Positions 17,116-25,303 of a DNA stretch of 64,000 nucleotides are shown in pieces. The notes beneath the pieces are model-generated. The model did not search any database. It saw only the letters and a program-made list of their open reading frames with translations, and had not been told where the DNA came from. The DNA comes from JANXSS01 sp040385645. GTDB taxonomy: Bacteria; Pseudomonadota; Gammaproteobacteria; Burkholderiales; Burkholderiaceae_D. Where the stretch lies: NCBI GenBank assembly GCA_040385645.1, contig JAZKGZ010000015.1, forward strand, positions 144,716 through 208,715. The letters are read 5' to 3'. Position numbers and translations under genes: made by a program. Each line of letters opens with the position of its first letter. Within the stretch, counting starts at the first letter, position 1.

Positions 17116-19584
17116 ATGCATGCGCAAGCTTCTATTTTTGGTCAGATCCGGGCGAATGCAATGAAGAAACCTGCTGTTAAACGGGCTCCGGCTCCATCGA
17201 AAACATCAGCTGCCAAGCCAGGTACTACTGCCCAAAAAACCACCGGCAAATTGCCTGCCAAAGTCAACGTCAAAGCGTCTACGGTAGAAAGCCGGCCTGA
17301 ACAAGCGCCCGCCAAACCGTCGTCCGCGCAATTGAAAGCAACTGTGACCAACAAGAAATCCGAATCCAAAGCGATGCCGCAGTCTGCAAAAACAGACGGC
17401 AAGCCGGAAGCAGTGCCCGAGAATAAGCCAGGTGTGAATGTCATGATTTCCGCCACCGTCAGCCAGACTACCGATGCCGCCACTCTCGCTGCCATCGATA
17501 CATCCGGTTATGTACTGCCATCGGTCAAGGTACCGGGCCGCCGTGGGCGCAAGCCGAAGGAGTTCCAGCCCGAAAACGACGAAGTCGCTGCACTGAATGC
17601 CGTCGAGCGTGCGGAACTGAAAGCCGTAGACAAAGCCAAGGCGAAAGACCGCAAGGCCAAAGAAAAAGCGCTGTTGAAAGATGCGTTTTCGTCGGACACC
17701 GAAGCCAGCGAAGAAGAGCTCGAGCGTCGTCGCCAGAAACTCAAAACCTTAATCAAGCTCGGTAAAGAACGCGGTTTCCTGACGTATTCGGAAATCAACG
17801 ATCATCTACCTGAAAACATCGTCGATCCCGAAGCCATCGAAGGCATTATCGGTACCTTCAACGATATGGGTATCGCGGTGTACGAACACGCGCCGGATGC
17901 TGAAAGCTTGCTGCTGACGGACAACGTCGCAACCGTTGCCAGTGACGACGATGCCGAAGCCGCTGCAGAAGCTGCATTATCAACCGTCGATTCGGATTTC
18001 GGTCGCACCACCGACCCGGTGCGCATGTACATGCGCGAAATGGGTTCGGTCGAACTGCTGACCCGCGAAGGCGAAATTGAAATCGCCAAGCGCATCGAAG
18101 ACGGCCTGAAAGACATGATCCAGGCGATTTCCGCCTGCCCAACCACGATCGCCGAGATCCTGGCTGCCGCCGAGCGCATCCGTAACGATGAAACCAAGAT
18201 CGATGAAATCGTCGACGGCCTGGTGGACATGAACGCTTCGGAGCCGGTGATTGCTCCTACGGCTACGGCCTCGGACGATGAAGAGGAAGAGGGCGAAGAA
18301 GAAGCCGAAGGCGAAGAGGAAGAAGAAACCACCGCTTCGGGCGCTGCCGGTTTCACCGCCGAGCAGATCGAGCAATTGAAGCGCGAATCGCTCGACAAGT
18401 TCACCACCATTTCTACCCAGTTCGACAAGATGCGCAAGGCCTTCGAGCGTGAAGGCTATAACTCCAAGCCGTATGTCAAAGCGCAGGAACTGATTTCAAG
18501 CGAACTGCTCGGCATCCGGTTCACCGCCAAAGTTGTCGAAAAGCTGTGCGACACCTTGCGTGGGCAAGTCGATGAAGTGCGCCATATCGAAAAGCAGATT
18601 CTCGATGTGGCCGTCAACAAGTGCGGCATGCCGCGCAGCCATTTCATCAAGGTTTTTCCTGGCAATGAAACCAATTTGGAATGGGTCGATGGCGAAGTAC
18701 GCGGCAATCATCCCTACAGCGTCATCCTCGCGCGCAATGTACCGACCGTCAAAGAGCTGCAGCAAAAGCTGATCGATCTGCAGGCGCGCGTTGTGCTGCC
18801 GTTGCCCGACCTGCGCGGCATCAACCGCAAGATGGCAGCCGGCGAAATGAAGGCACGCAAAGCCAAGCGCGAAATGACCGAAGCCAACCTGCGGCTGGTG
18901 ATTTCGATTGCCAAGAAATACACCAACCGCGGTTTGCAATTCCTCGACCTGATCCAGGAAGGCAACATCGGCCTGATGAAAGCCGTGGACAAATTCGAAT
19001 ATCGTCGCGGCTACAAGTTCTCGACGTACGCCACATGGTGGATTCGCCAGGCCATTACGCGCTCGATCGCCGATCAGGCCCGCACCATTCGTATTCCGGT
19101 GCACATGATCGAGACGATCAACAAGATGAATCGGATCTCCCGTCAGATTCTGCAGGAGACCGGTGCCGAGCCAGATCCAGCGACGCTGGCACTGAAGATG
19201 GAAATGCCGGAAGATAAGATCCGGAAGATCATGAAGATCGCCAAGGAGCCGATCTCCATGGAGACGCCGATCGGCGACGACGACGATTCCCATCTGGGCG
19301 ATTTCATCGAAGACAACAATACCCTGGCGCCTGCCGACGCGGCACTGCATGCATCGATGCGCGGCGTGGTCAAGGACGTGCTCGATTCGCTTACGCCCCG
19401 CGAAGCCAAGGTGCTACGCATGCGCTTCGGTATCGAAATGTCCACCGACCACACCCTCGAGGAAGTCGGCAAGCAGTTCGACGTGACACGTGAACGTATT
19501 CGGCAGATCGAAGCCAAAGCACTACGCAAGCTGCGCCACCCGTCGCGGTCGGATAAGTTGAAGAGCTTTTTAGAAGGAAATTAA
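17116..19584 (+). CDS. rpoD: RNA polymerase primary sigma factor RpoD (sigma-70), long form
   Basis: 822 residues if the ATG at 17116 is used; an ATG at 17161 (MKKPAVKRAPAPS) is equally plausible. Regions 1.2 to 4.2 are intact: RMYMREMGSVELLTREGE (1.2), NLRLVISIAKKYTNRGLQFLDLIQEGNIGLMKAVDKFEYRRGYKF (2.1-2.3, here cut), TYATWWIRQAI (2.4) and the helix-turn-helix VTRERIRQIEAKALRKLRHP (4.2). It is about 200 residues longer than the enterobacterial protein, because of an Ala/Lys/Pro-rich N-terminal extension and an acidic run (residues about 387-405, nearly all Glu/Asp) in the non-conserved region. Confidence 0.95.
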   Translation: MHAQASIFGQIRANAMKKPAVKRAPAPSKTSAAKPGTTAQKTTGKLPAKVNVKASTVESRPEQAPAKPSSAQLKATVTNKKSESKAMPQSAKTDGKPEAVPENKPGVNVMISATVSQTTDAATLAAIDTSGYVLPSVKVPGRRGRKPKEFQPENDEVAALNAVERAELKAVDKAKAKDRKAKEKALLKDAFSSDTEASEEELERRRQKLKTLIKLGKERGFLTYSEINDHLPENIVDPEAIEGIIGTFNDMGIAVYEHAPDAESLLLTDNVATVASDDDAEAAAEAALSTVDSDFGRTTDPVRMYMREMGSVELLTREGEIEIAKRIEDGLKDMIQAISACPTTIAEILAAAERIRNDETKIDEIVDGLVDMNASEPVIAPTATASDDEEEEGEEEAEGEEEEETTASGAAGFTAEQIEQLKRESLDKFTTISTQFDKMRKAFEREGYNSKPYVKAQELISSELLGIRFTAKVVEKLCDTLRGQVDEVRHIEKQILDVAVNKCGMPRSHFIKVFPGNETNLEWVDGEVRGNHPYSVILARNVPTVKELQQKLIDLQARVVLPLPDLRGINRKMAAGEMKARKAKREMTEANLRLVISIAKKYTNRGLQFLDLIQEGNIGLMKAVDKFEYRRGYKFSTYATWWIRQAITRSIADQARTIRIPVHMIETINKMNRISRQILQETGAEPDPATLALKMEMPEDKIRKIMKIAKEPISMETPIGDDDDSHLGDFIEDNNTLAPADAALHASMRGVVKDVLDSLTPREAKVLRMRFGIEMSTDHTLEEVGKQFDVTRERIRQIEAKALRKLRHPSRSDKLKSFLEGN

Positions 19585-19624
19585 ACGGTAGGCAGCCTAT
19601 TACTGCCAGTACGCAAAAATCAAA

Positions 19625-19703
<79 letters not shown>

Positions 19704-19721
19704 GTAATTTAGTAAAAGAGG

Positions 19722-19765
19722 AAAAAGGGTTACGTGCCAATTCACGTAACCCTTTTTCTTTTTTT
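19722..19765 (+). terminator. Strong Rho-independent terminator after rpoD-tRNA
   Basis: A perfect 15-bp stem (19722-19736 with 19743-19757: five A, GGGTTACGTG and its complement) with a 6-nt loop is followed by C and seven T. The A run on the 5' side makes it able to work in both directions. Confidence 0.9.
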
Positions 19766-19778
19766 AAGTGTTGATTTT

Positions 19779-19805
19779 AAAAGCTCGCGGTTGCGGGCTT
19801 TTTTT
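19779..19805 (+). terminator. Second terminator hairpin in tandem
   Basis: AAAAGCTCGC (19779-19788) pairs with GCGGGCTTTT (19793-19802), loop GGTT, one G-T pair, then more T. The tandem arrangement fits a highly transcribed rpoD-tRNA unit. Confidence 0.75.
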
Positions 19806-19829
19806 ATGCCATCCGGTAAGAATAGGAAT

Positions 19830-20018
19830 TCACACACGACGCACCGGCCCAGGATATTGCGCAACCATTTGGTCGGTTGTCAGAAGTGCAATGCCTTCAA
19901 CGATTGCTTGCGCTACGAGGATACGGTTGAAGGGGTCTTTATGTATTGGCGGTAGGCCATGGACGGTGACAGCGTATTCGCTGGTAATTGGCAGATCGCT
20001 AGTTGAAACGATTTTCTG
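19830..20018 (-). pseudogene. Truncated VapC-type PIN-domain toxin (C-terminal remnant)
   Basis: Minus-strand translation gives 62 codons closed by TGA (19830-19832). They read as the C-terminal half of a VapC ribonuclease: LPITSEYAVTVHGLPPIHKD, then PFNRILVAQAIVEGIALLT, then TDQMVAQYPGPVRRV. The KDPFNR and TTD motifs include the conserved C-terminal acidic residues of the PIN active site. Directly before this segment is an in-frame TAG (20019-20021), no start codon is available, and the N-terminal half with the first catalytic Asp was not found upstream. No VapB antitoxin is visible. It lies just behind the tRNA, a usual landing place for mobile DNA, so it is probably a relic. Confidence 0.75.
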
Positions 20019-20107
20019 CTAAATGCGTTATGGCCACAAAGGGGCGTCAAAACAGTTCATTGACAGGAAACAAGGGCCAAATACTATTTTTGCTTGGCTT
20101 ACAATTG

Positions 20108-20133
20108 ACGACGTCGATTAACGACGTCGATTA
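20108..20133. repeat. 13-bp perfect tandem duplication
   Basis: ACGACGTCGATTA occurs twice head to tail (20108-20120 and 20121-20133) with a further ACGA. Each copy holds the palindrome GACGTC. It lies between the VapC relic and the 3' end of the next hypothetical gene. Probably slippage or a footprint of an excised element. Confidence 0.8.
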
Positions 20134-20144
20134 ACGAAAGATTT

Positions 20145-20495
20145 TCAGACCAGCATAAAGCTGGCGCGCCTCTGCAAAGCGACTTTTTCGCTGCAAGTAG
20201 ATGGCTCGTATTCTGCGGAGTCCGATTGACCAACGTTGTCTGCCGTAAAGCCTAACGGCGCCCCGTGTTTCTCAAGTAATGCGATTGATTTGCGTTGAGC
20301 CGAAGTCAAGCGTGGCCCGAGCGCTTTTAAATGTGCCAATGCGGGATTGGAAGCAAAGCGTGTCGATTTCGCCGTGCCGCTTTCAACATTAGATACGAAT
20401 GAACCACTTGACGCCTCATTGCGATTCGGTAAAACCGGAGCGCGGTGAGAAGCAAGTGACAACTGAACGACATTTCTATTTAACAACAACGACAT
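20145..20495 (-). CDS. Hypothetical protein, 116 residues
   Basis: Not recognised. The ATG at 20495 is chosen because GGAG lies 6 nt upstream; the frame continues 11 codons further to an ATG at 20528 without a good ribosome-binding site. The N-terminal 40 residues are Ser/Asn/Leu-rich (MSLLLNRNVVQLSLASHRAP), the middle has a short helical segment (ALAHLKALGPRLTSAQRKSIALLEKHG), and there is one Cys. No membrane segment or Sec signal. It lies between a toxin relic and a helicase gene. A Ser-rich N-terminus is sometimes seen in secreted effectors, but nothing else supports that here. It may also be non-coding. Confidence 0.4.
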   Translation of the reverse strand: MSLLLNRNVVQLSLASHRAPVLPNRNEASSGSFVSNVESGTAKSTRFASNPALAHLKALGPRLTSAQRKSIALLEKHGAPLGFTADNVGQSDSAEYEPSTCSEKVALQRRASFMLV

Positions 20496-20787
20496 TTCAA
20501 CTCCGAAGCGATGACTTAACATTAACATCTAGACAATATCATTACTAAGGCGCAACAGCATTGATATTTCTCAAGGTGGCCAAGTTGTTGAGAAAAATTT
20601 GCACGAAATAAGCGGATGGAACGCAGTAACGGGCGCATCGTCCAACATTCAGGCTTACGCGTCAATGGCTTTCATGCTGCCGACATTGTAGCAGCGCGTA
20701 TAATCGCGAGGGCGATCACCACGAGCCTGGCGCTACATACCTGCTCTGCGCTCCACAAGTTGCTTACTATGGAATCGAGTTTGTCTT

Positions 20788-22326
20788 ATGTCCGAACCAG
20801 TTTCTCAAAATTTGTCACCTGCAACGTCCGAAGCGGCTGCAACACCTCCAACGCAACTGATGCCTGTCACGCCGATTGCGACCATTCGTTTCGCCGACTT
20901 CGGGCTGGCACCTGAAATTCTGCGGGCTTTGACCGATCAGGGGTACGAGCATCCGACACCGATTCAAGCGGAGGCGATTCCCGTGGTGCTGCAGGGGCGG
21001 GATGTGATGGGTGCTGCACAAACCGGTACCGGCAAGACTGCCGGTTTTTCTCTACCGATCATACAACTGCTGCTTGCACACGCCAGCAACAGCATGTCGC
21101 CTGCTCGCCACCCGGTGCGCGCGCTGATCCTGACGCCGACTCGCGAGTTAGCGGATCAGGTCGCGGAAAACGTCAAGGCTTACTCCCGCCATACGCCGTT
21201 ACGCTCGACCGTGGTCTTTGGCGGTATGGACATGGCACCACAGACGCTGGCCTTGCGCAACGGTGTCGAGATCGTCATTGCTACACCCGGCCGTCTGCTC
21301 GATCATGTCCAGCAAAAAACCCTGAATCTATCTCAGACTCAAATTTTGGTGATGGACGAAGCCGACCGTATGTTGGACATGGGATTTCTGCCGGATCTGC
21401 AGCGCATCATCAATCTGCTGCCGAAAGAGCGGCAGAACTTGATGTTCTCGGCGACATTTTCTACAGAAATTAAGAAGCTGGCCAGCAGCTTTCTCAATAA
21501 TCCCGTCACCATCGAAGTGGCGCGCAGCAACGCTACTGCAGACCGGGTCACGCAAGTCGTCTATAAAGTGGATGAAGAGCATAAGCGTGATGCGGTCGCC
21601 CATCTCATCCGCGGCCGGGATTTGAAGCAGGTGCTGGTGTTCTCCAACACCAAGATCGGTGCCTCGCGTCTGGCGCGGCAACTGGAACAAGAAGGCGTCA
21701 AAGCCTCCGCCATTCACGGCGACAAATCGCAGAACGAACGCATGGCGGCGCTGGAAGCTTTTAAGAACGGTGAGGTCGATGTGTTGGTGGCTACCGATGT
21801 GGCAGCGCGTGGCCTGGATATTTCCGATCTGCCGTGCGTAATCAATTTCGATCTGCCTTACAACGCCGAGGATTATGTGCACCGTATCGGTCGCACTGGT
21901 CGCGCCGGAGCTTCAGGTGATGCCATTTCTTTGTATTCCGACAAAGACGAACGGTTGCTTGCCGATATCGAAAAGATGATCAAGCACAAATTCGTTCCGG
22001 CGCAGCTTGCGGGCTTCGTGCCACGAACGTTGCGTACGACCAGCTCGCAAAGCACTGCGGGCGGCAGTAGTGATGGTAGAAGCGGTGGGGTTGAGCGTAA
22101 TGCCGAGCGCGGCAGCGGGCGCATACGCACTGTGTCGTCGGGTAGTTCAGCGTCTGCACGCAGCGCTTACCCGAGCGCTCAACGCCGTGAAAAAATCGAC
22201 CCGTGGTTTCTCAAACCCTACGAACCTTCGGCGAGCGCTGTTCGTACGACGCCGCAGGCTGCTGGTACTGCCAAGCAGATCAAACCCCGGATCGCTGCCT
22301 TGCTGGGCGGCATGCCCAAGCGCTAA
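20788..22326 (+). CDS. rhlE: DEAD-box ATP-dependent RNA helicase, RhlE-like
   Basis: 512 residues. All DEAD-box motifs in order: Q motif (FADFGLAPEILRALTDQGY...PTPIQ), motif I AQTGTGKT at about 77, PTRELADQV, DEADRMLDMGF, SATFS, ATDVAARGLD and HRIGRTGRAG. A Ser/Arg/Gly-rich low-complexity tail of about 100 residues follows, as in RhlE proteins that act in ribosome assembly and cold adaptation. A TATAAT (20699-20704) upstream may be the -10, but no good -35 pairs with it. The 290 bp before it otherwise look non-coding. Confidence 0.9.
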   Translation: MSEPVSQNLSPATSEAAATPPTQLMPVTPIATIRFADFGLAPEILRALTDQGYEHPTPIQAEAIPVVLQGRDVMGAAQTGTGKTAGFSLPIIQLLLAHASNSMSPARHPVRALILTPTRELADQVAENVKAYSRHTPLRSTVVFGGMDMAPQTLALRNGVEIVIATPGRLLDHVQQKTLNLSQTQILVMDEADRMLDMGFLPDLQRIINLLPKERQNLMFSATFSTEIKKLASSFLNNPVTIEVARSNATADRVTQVVYKVDEEHKRDAVAHLIRGRDLKQVLVFSNTKIGASRLARQLEQEGVKASAIHGDKSQNERMAALEAFKNGEVDVLVATDVAARGLDISDLPCVINFDLPYNAEDYVHRIGRTGRAGASGDAISLYSDKDERLLADIEKMIKHKFVPAQLAGFVPRTLRTTSSQSTAGGSSDGRSGGVERNAERGSGRIRTVSSGSSASARSAYPSAQRREKIDPWFLKPYEPSASAVRTTPQAAGTAKQIKPRIAALLGGMPKR

Positions 22327-22381
22327 CACCAATACGACCTAAGACTGACTCGGGTGTTCACGCAAGCGCTCACCCGAACGT

Positions 22382-23311
22382 CTACAACGAATAACGTGCA
22401 GCCCACTTGGCAATCGCCTCTTGCCAGAACCTTTTAAGCGAATTCCCGGGCGTGATTTCCAGGCCGAGCACGCTCGCTGCAGCAACCAGTTGCTGATGCA
22501 CGTCATGGTGCTCCAATGGGATTGCGCCATCCTGCTTCGATAATTTTCTGCCGCTCGTGTCTAGCAACAATGGAACATGCAGATAGCGCGGTGTCGGCAA
22601 ATTCAGCCAACGCTGCAGGTATATCTGGCGCGGCGTCGAGTCCAGCAGATCCATACCGCGCACCACATGCGTGACGCTTTGCGCGGCATCGTCGACGACG
22701 ACGGCCAATTGATATGCCCAAAAATTATCTGCACGTCGTAGTACGAAGTCCCCCACGTCGGTTGAAAGATGCTGCGTCACCGCACCACAAAAGCGATCGT
22801 CGAATCGAATGCATTCATTTGATTCTCCTAGCTGCGGCACACGGATGCGCAATGCGCGTACAGTCTTGCCTGGGGCCATGCCATGCCGGCAAATGCCGGG
22901 GTATGGCTGCGCAACTTTTACCTCTACCGCTACGTGCCTGTTCGAATCGGCAATTTCACGCCGGGAGCAACCGCACGGATAGATCAGGTCACCAAGTTTT
23001 TGCACAGCTGCCGCGTAGAGGTCGCTACGGGTGCTTTGCCAAACTATTTCCCCATCAGACTCCATACCGAACGCTGCCAGGGTTTGCAGAATAGATTCTG
23101 CAGCGCCCGGTACGGTACGCGCCCGATCCACATCCTCCATGCGGACCAGCCAAGTGCCATGATGCGCGCGCGCATCCAGATAGCTCGCCACGGCGGCCAC
23201 GAGCGAGCCGGCGTGCAGGAACCCCGTCGGGGAAGGTGCGAACCTGCCGATGTAGTGACCTATATGGTTGCCAACACGGCTGCCGATATTACGATCCCTA
23301 GATGCCGACAT
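22382..23311 (-). CDS. gluQ: Glutamyl-Q tRNA(Asp) synthetase
   Basis: 309 residues. A truncated glutamyl-tRNA synthetase that attaches glutamate to the queuosine base of tRNA-Asp. The class I signatures are PSPTGFLHAGS (HIGH) and KLSKQDG (KMSKS). The zinc-binding CGCSRREI segment is in the middle, and the anticodon-binding domain of true GluRS is missing, as expected. The start at 23311 is the only ATG before GRFAPSPTG; the 20 residues ahead of it are longer than usual and a later start cannot be excluded. Confidence 0.9.
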   Translation of the reverse strand: MSASRDRNIGSRVGNHIGHYIGRFAPSPTGFLHAGSLVAAVASYLDARAHHGTWLVRMEDVDRARTVPGAAESILQTLAAFGMESDGEIVWQSTRSDLYAAAVQKLGDLIYPCGCSRREIADSNRHVAVEVKVAQPYPGICRHGMAPGKTVRALRIRVPQLGESNECIRFDDRFCGAVTQHLSTDVGDFVLRRADNFWAYQLAVVVDDAAQSVTHVVRGMDLLDSTPRQIYLQRWLNLPTPRYLHVPLLLDTSGRKLSKQDGAIPLEHHDVHQQLVAAASVLGLEITPGNSLKRFWQEAIAKWAARYSL

Positions 23312-23409
23312 AAGAACCGCTGCGAGACGAAAGCTTGGCCTGTATTGATTGCGTTGTCAGGTATTGGTGTAAATTTGTCATGTCCACTGAACTTACCGGA
23401 GAAACTTCT

Positions 23410-24111
23410 GTGATTACATTACGCAAGGCAAACGAACGAGGCCATGGCAACCACGGCTGGTTAGACTCTTTCCACAGCTTCTCATTTGCCGATTATATGG
23501 ATCCCGAGCATATGGGTTTCGGCCCGTTGCGGGTAATCAATGAAGACAAAATCGAACCGGGTGCAGGTTTCGGTACGCATGGTCACAAAAATATGGAAAT
23601 CGTCACCTATGTGCTCGAGGGCGAATTGGCTCATAAGGATAGCCTCGGTACGGGTAGCGTCATTCGCCCCGGAGACGTGCAGCGTATGAGCGCCGGCACT
23701 GGCGTGCGCCATTCGGAATACAACCATTCACAAGACAAGGGCGTGCATCTGCTGCAAATATGGATCGAACCCAATGCCGTCGGCATCGAGCCGAGCTACG
23801 AGGAAAAGCGTTTTTCATCCGCTGAAAAAGAAGGACGGTTGCGGGTGGTGGCGTCAGCCGATGCGCGCGAAGGTTCGGTACTGATTCATCAGGATGCAAG
23901 TCTTTATACCGGGTTGTTCGACGGCGAACAACAAGCAACGCTGCCCCTGGCACCGGGCCGGCTGGCTTACGTGCATGCGGTTCGTGGCGAAATAACGGTG
24001 AATGGTCAGCACCTGCAAGCGGGTGATGCCGCAAAATTCACTGATGAGCGTGAAGTGCGGATCGAAAGCGGCAGCAACGCCGAAGTGCTGGTGTTCGATC
24101 TGCCGCAATAA
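23410..24111 (+). CDS. Pirin family protein, YhhW-like (GTG start)
   Basis: 233 residues from the GTG at 23410, where GGAG sits 8 nt upstream. The longer frames (ATG 23380 or 23335) start before this ribosome-binding site. With this start the metal ligands are H57, H59, H101 and E103, the same numbers as in E. coli YhhW, which supports it. A bicupin; YhhW degrades quercetin in vitro, but the true substrate is unknown. It is divergent from gluQ. Confidence 0.88.
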   Translation: MITLRKANERGHGNHGWLDSFHSFSFADYMDPEHMGFGPLRVINEDKIEPGAGFGTHGHKNMEIVTYVLEGELAHKDSLGTGSVIRPGDVQRMSAGTGVRHSEYNHSQDKGVHLLQIWIEPNAVGIEPSYEEKRFSSAEKEGRLRVVASADAREGSVLIHQDASLYTGLFDGEQQATLPLAPGRLAYVHAVRGEITVNGQHLQAGDAAKFTDEREVRIESGSNAEVLVFDLPQ

Positions 24112-24267
24112 TTGCGGCCTCGCTTGCAGCTTCGGTTGTGTCTTGGTTGCAGCTATTTTGGCTGTCATCCGGGTAAGCATTCGCGATACAATCTACGGCT
24201 TTACGAACAACCCCGTTTGAATACCTAAAGCATGCGCGCTAGGAAATCTTGAGGGTTAGGAATAGTT

Positions 24268-25266
24268 ATGTCTGATCAGTTCAACGACCTCGCAGAACGC
24301 GGCGGCGTTCAATCTTTTGCTGGAAAGAAAGTTTGGATCACCGGGCACAAAGGTATGCTCGGCTCGGCCGTCGTGCGCAGTTTTGCAGGAGAAAACGCCG
24401 AGTTGCTATTGACCTCGCGTACGCAGCTCGATCTGACCGATCAGGCCGCCGTTCATGACTGGATGCACACACACAAGCCCGAGCTGGTGTTCCATGTTGG
24501 GGCAAAGGTCGGCGGCATTCATGCGAATGCAACACTGCCAGCGGATTTCTTACGAGAGAACCTGCTGATTCAATTGAATGTCATCGACGGTGCTTACCGC
24601 GTAGGCGTGAAGAAGCTGGTATTCGTCGCATCGAACTGTACCTATCCCACCAATGCCGCCCAGCCCATTGCTGAAGATGCGTTGCTCACCGGCCCGCTCG
24701 ACGCCAACATTCGTTCCTATGCCGTGAGCAAAATCGCCGGCATTGAAATGTGTCGCGCCTACCGTACGCAGTTCGGCTGCAATTTCGTCTCCGTCATCCC
24801 GCCGAACCTCTATGGGCCGGGCGACAATTACCACCCGCAGCATAGCCATGTGGTCGCTGGCATACTGCGCCGCACGCATGAAGCAAAACTGGCCGGTGGC
24901 TCCGAATTCGTGGTCTGGGGCGACGGCACGCCGCGTCGTGAACTGCTGCACGTCGATGACCTTGCCGACGCGATGAAATGCATTATGCAGGCTGCAACCA
25001 CGCACGACTTATATAACGTCGGCTGTAACAGCGACCTGGCAATATCAGAGCTGGCGATGATCATCGCCGACATCGTCGGCTTCACCGGTGAAATCGTCTA
25101 CGACCGCACCAAGCCCAACGGTACGATGCGCAAACTCCTCGACAGCAGCCGTATCCGTGCACTCGGCTGGACGCCTAAAATCGCCGCGAAAGACGGCTTG
25201 CGTACTGCCTACGCCGACCTGCTGCATCTGCTTAACGATGCCAATGCCGGCGGCCGAATCGGTTGA
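24268..25266 (+). CDS. GDP-L-fucose synthase family reductase (first copy)
   Basis: 332 residues, short-chain dehydrogenase fold. NADPH site GHKGMLG, catalytic S-N-C-TYP and Y-AVS-K, and the HSHVV histidine that matches the GFS proton donor. GDP-L-fucose synthase epimerises and reduces GDP-4-keto-6-deoxy-mannose. The SNC sequence replaces the common SSC, and the protein differs from the second copy at 37.0 kb. It may therefore make the same sugar or a related GDP-deoxysugar. AGGA at 7 nt upstream supports the start. First gene of the polysaccharide locus; a weak promoter (CTGTCA, 19 bp, TACAAT at 24187-24192) precedes it. Confidence 0.8.
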   Translation: MSDQFNDLAERGGVQSFAGKKVWITGHKGMLGSAVVRSFAGENAELLLTSRTQLDLTDQAAVHDWMHTHKPELVFHVGAKVGGIHANATLPADFLRENLLIQLNVIDGAYRVGVKKLVFVASNCTYPTNAAQPIAEDALLTGPLDANIRSYAVSKIAGIEMCRAYRTQFGCNFVSVIPPNLYGPGDNYHPQHSHVVAGILRRTHEAKLAGGSEFVVWGDGTPRRELLHVDDLADAMKCIMQAATTHDLYNVGCNSDLAISELAMIIADIVGFTGEIVYDRTKPNGTMRKLLDSSRIRALGWTPKIAAKDGLRTAYADLLHLLNDANAGGRIG

Positions 25267-25303
25267 TCCGGCTACATGCCTAAACAAGATGGGATAAACA
25301 CGA

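Noticed and set aside
18496..19350. 284-codon minus-strand frame inside rpoD
   Set aside because: Shadow of conserved sigma regions 2-4.
19944..19954. GGCGGTAG, the core of the ops/JUMPstart element for RfaH
   Set aside because: It lies in the VapC relic, 4 kb before the polysaccharide locus and outside any leader; chance match.
20616..20915. 99-codon frame overlapping the start of the helicase gene
   Set aside because: It runs through the likely promoter and into rhlE in another frame, with no family signal.
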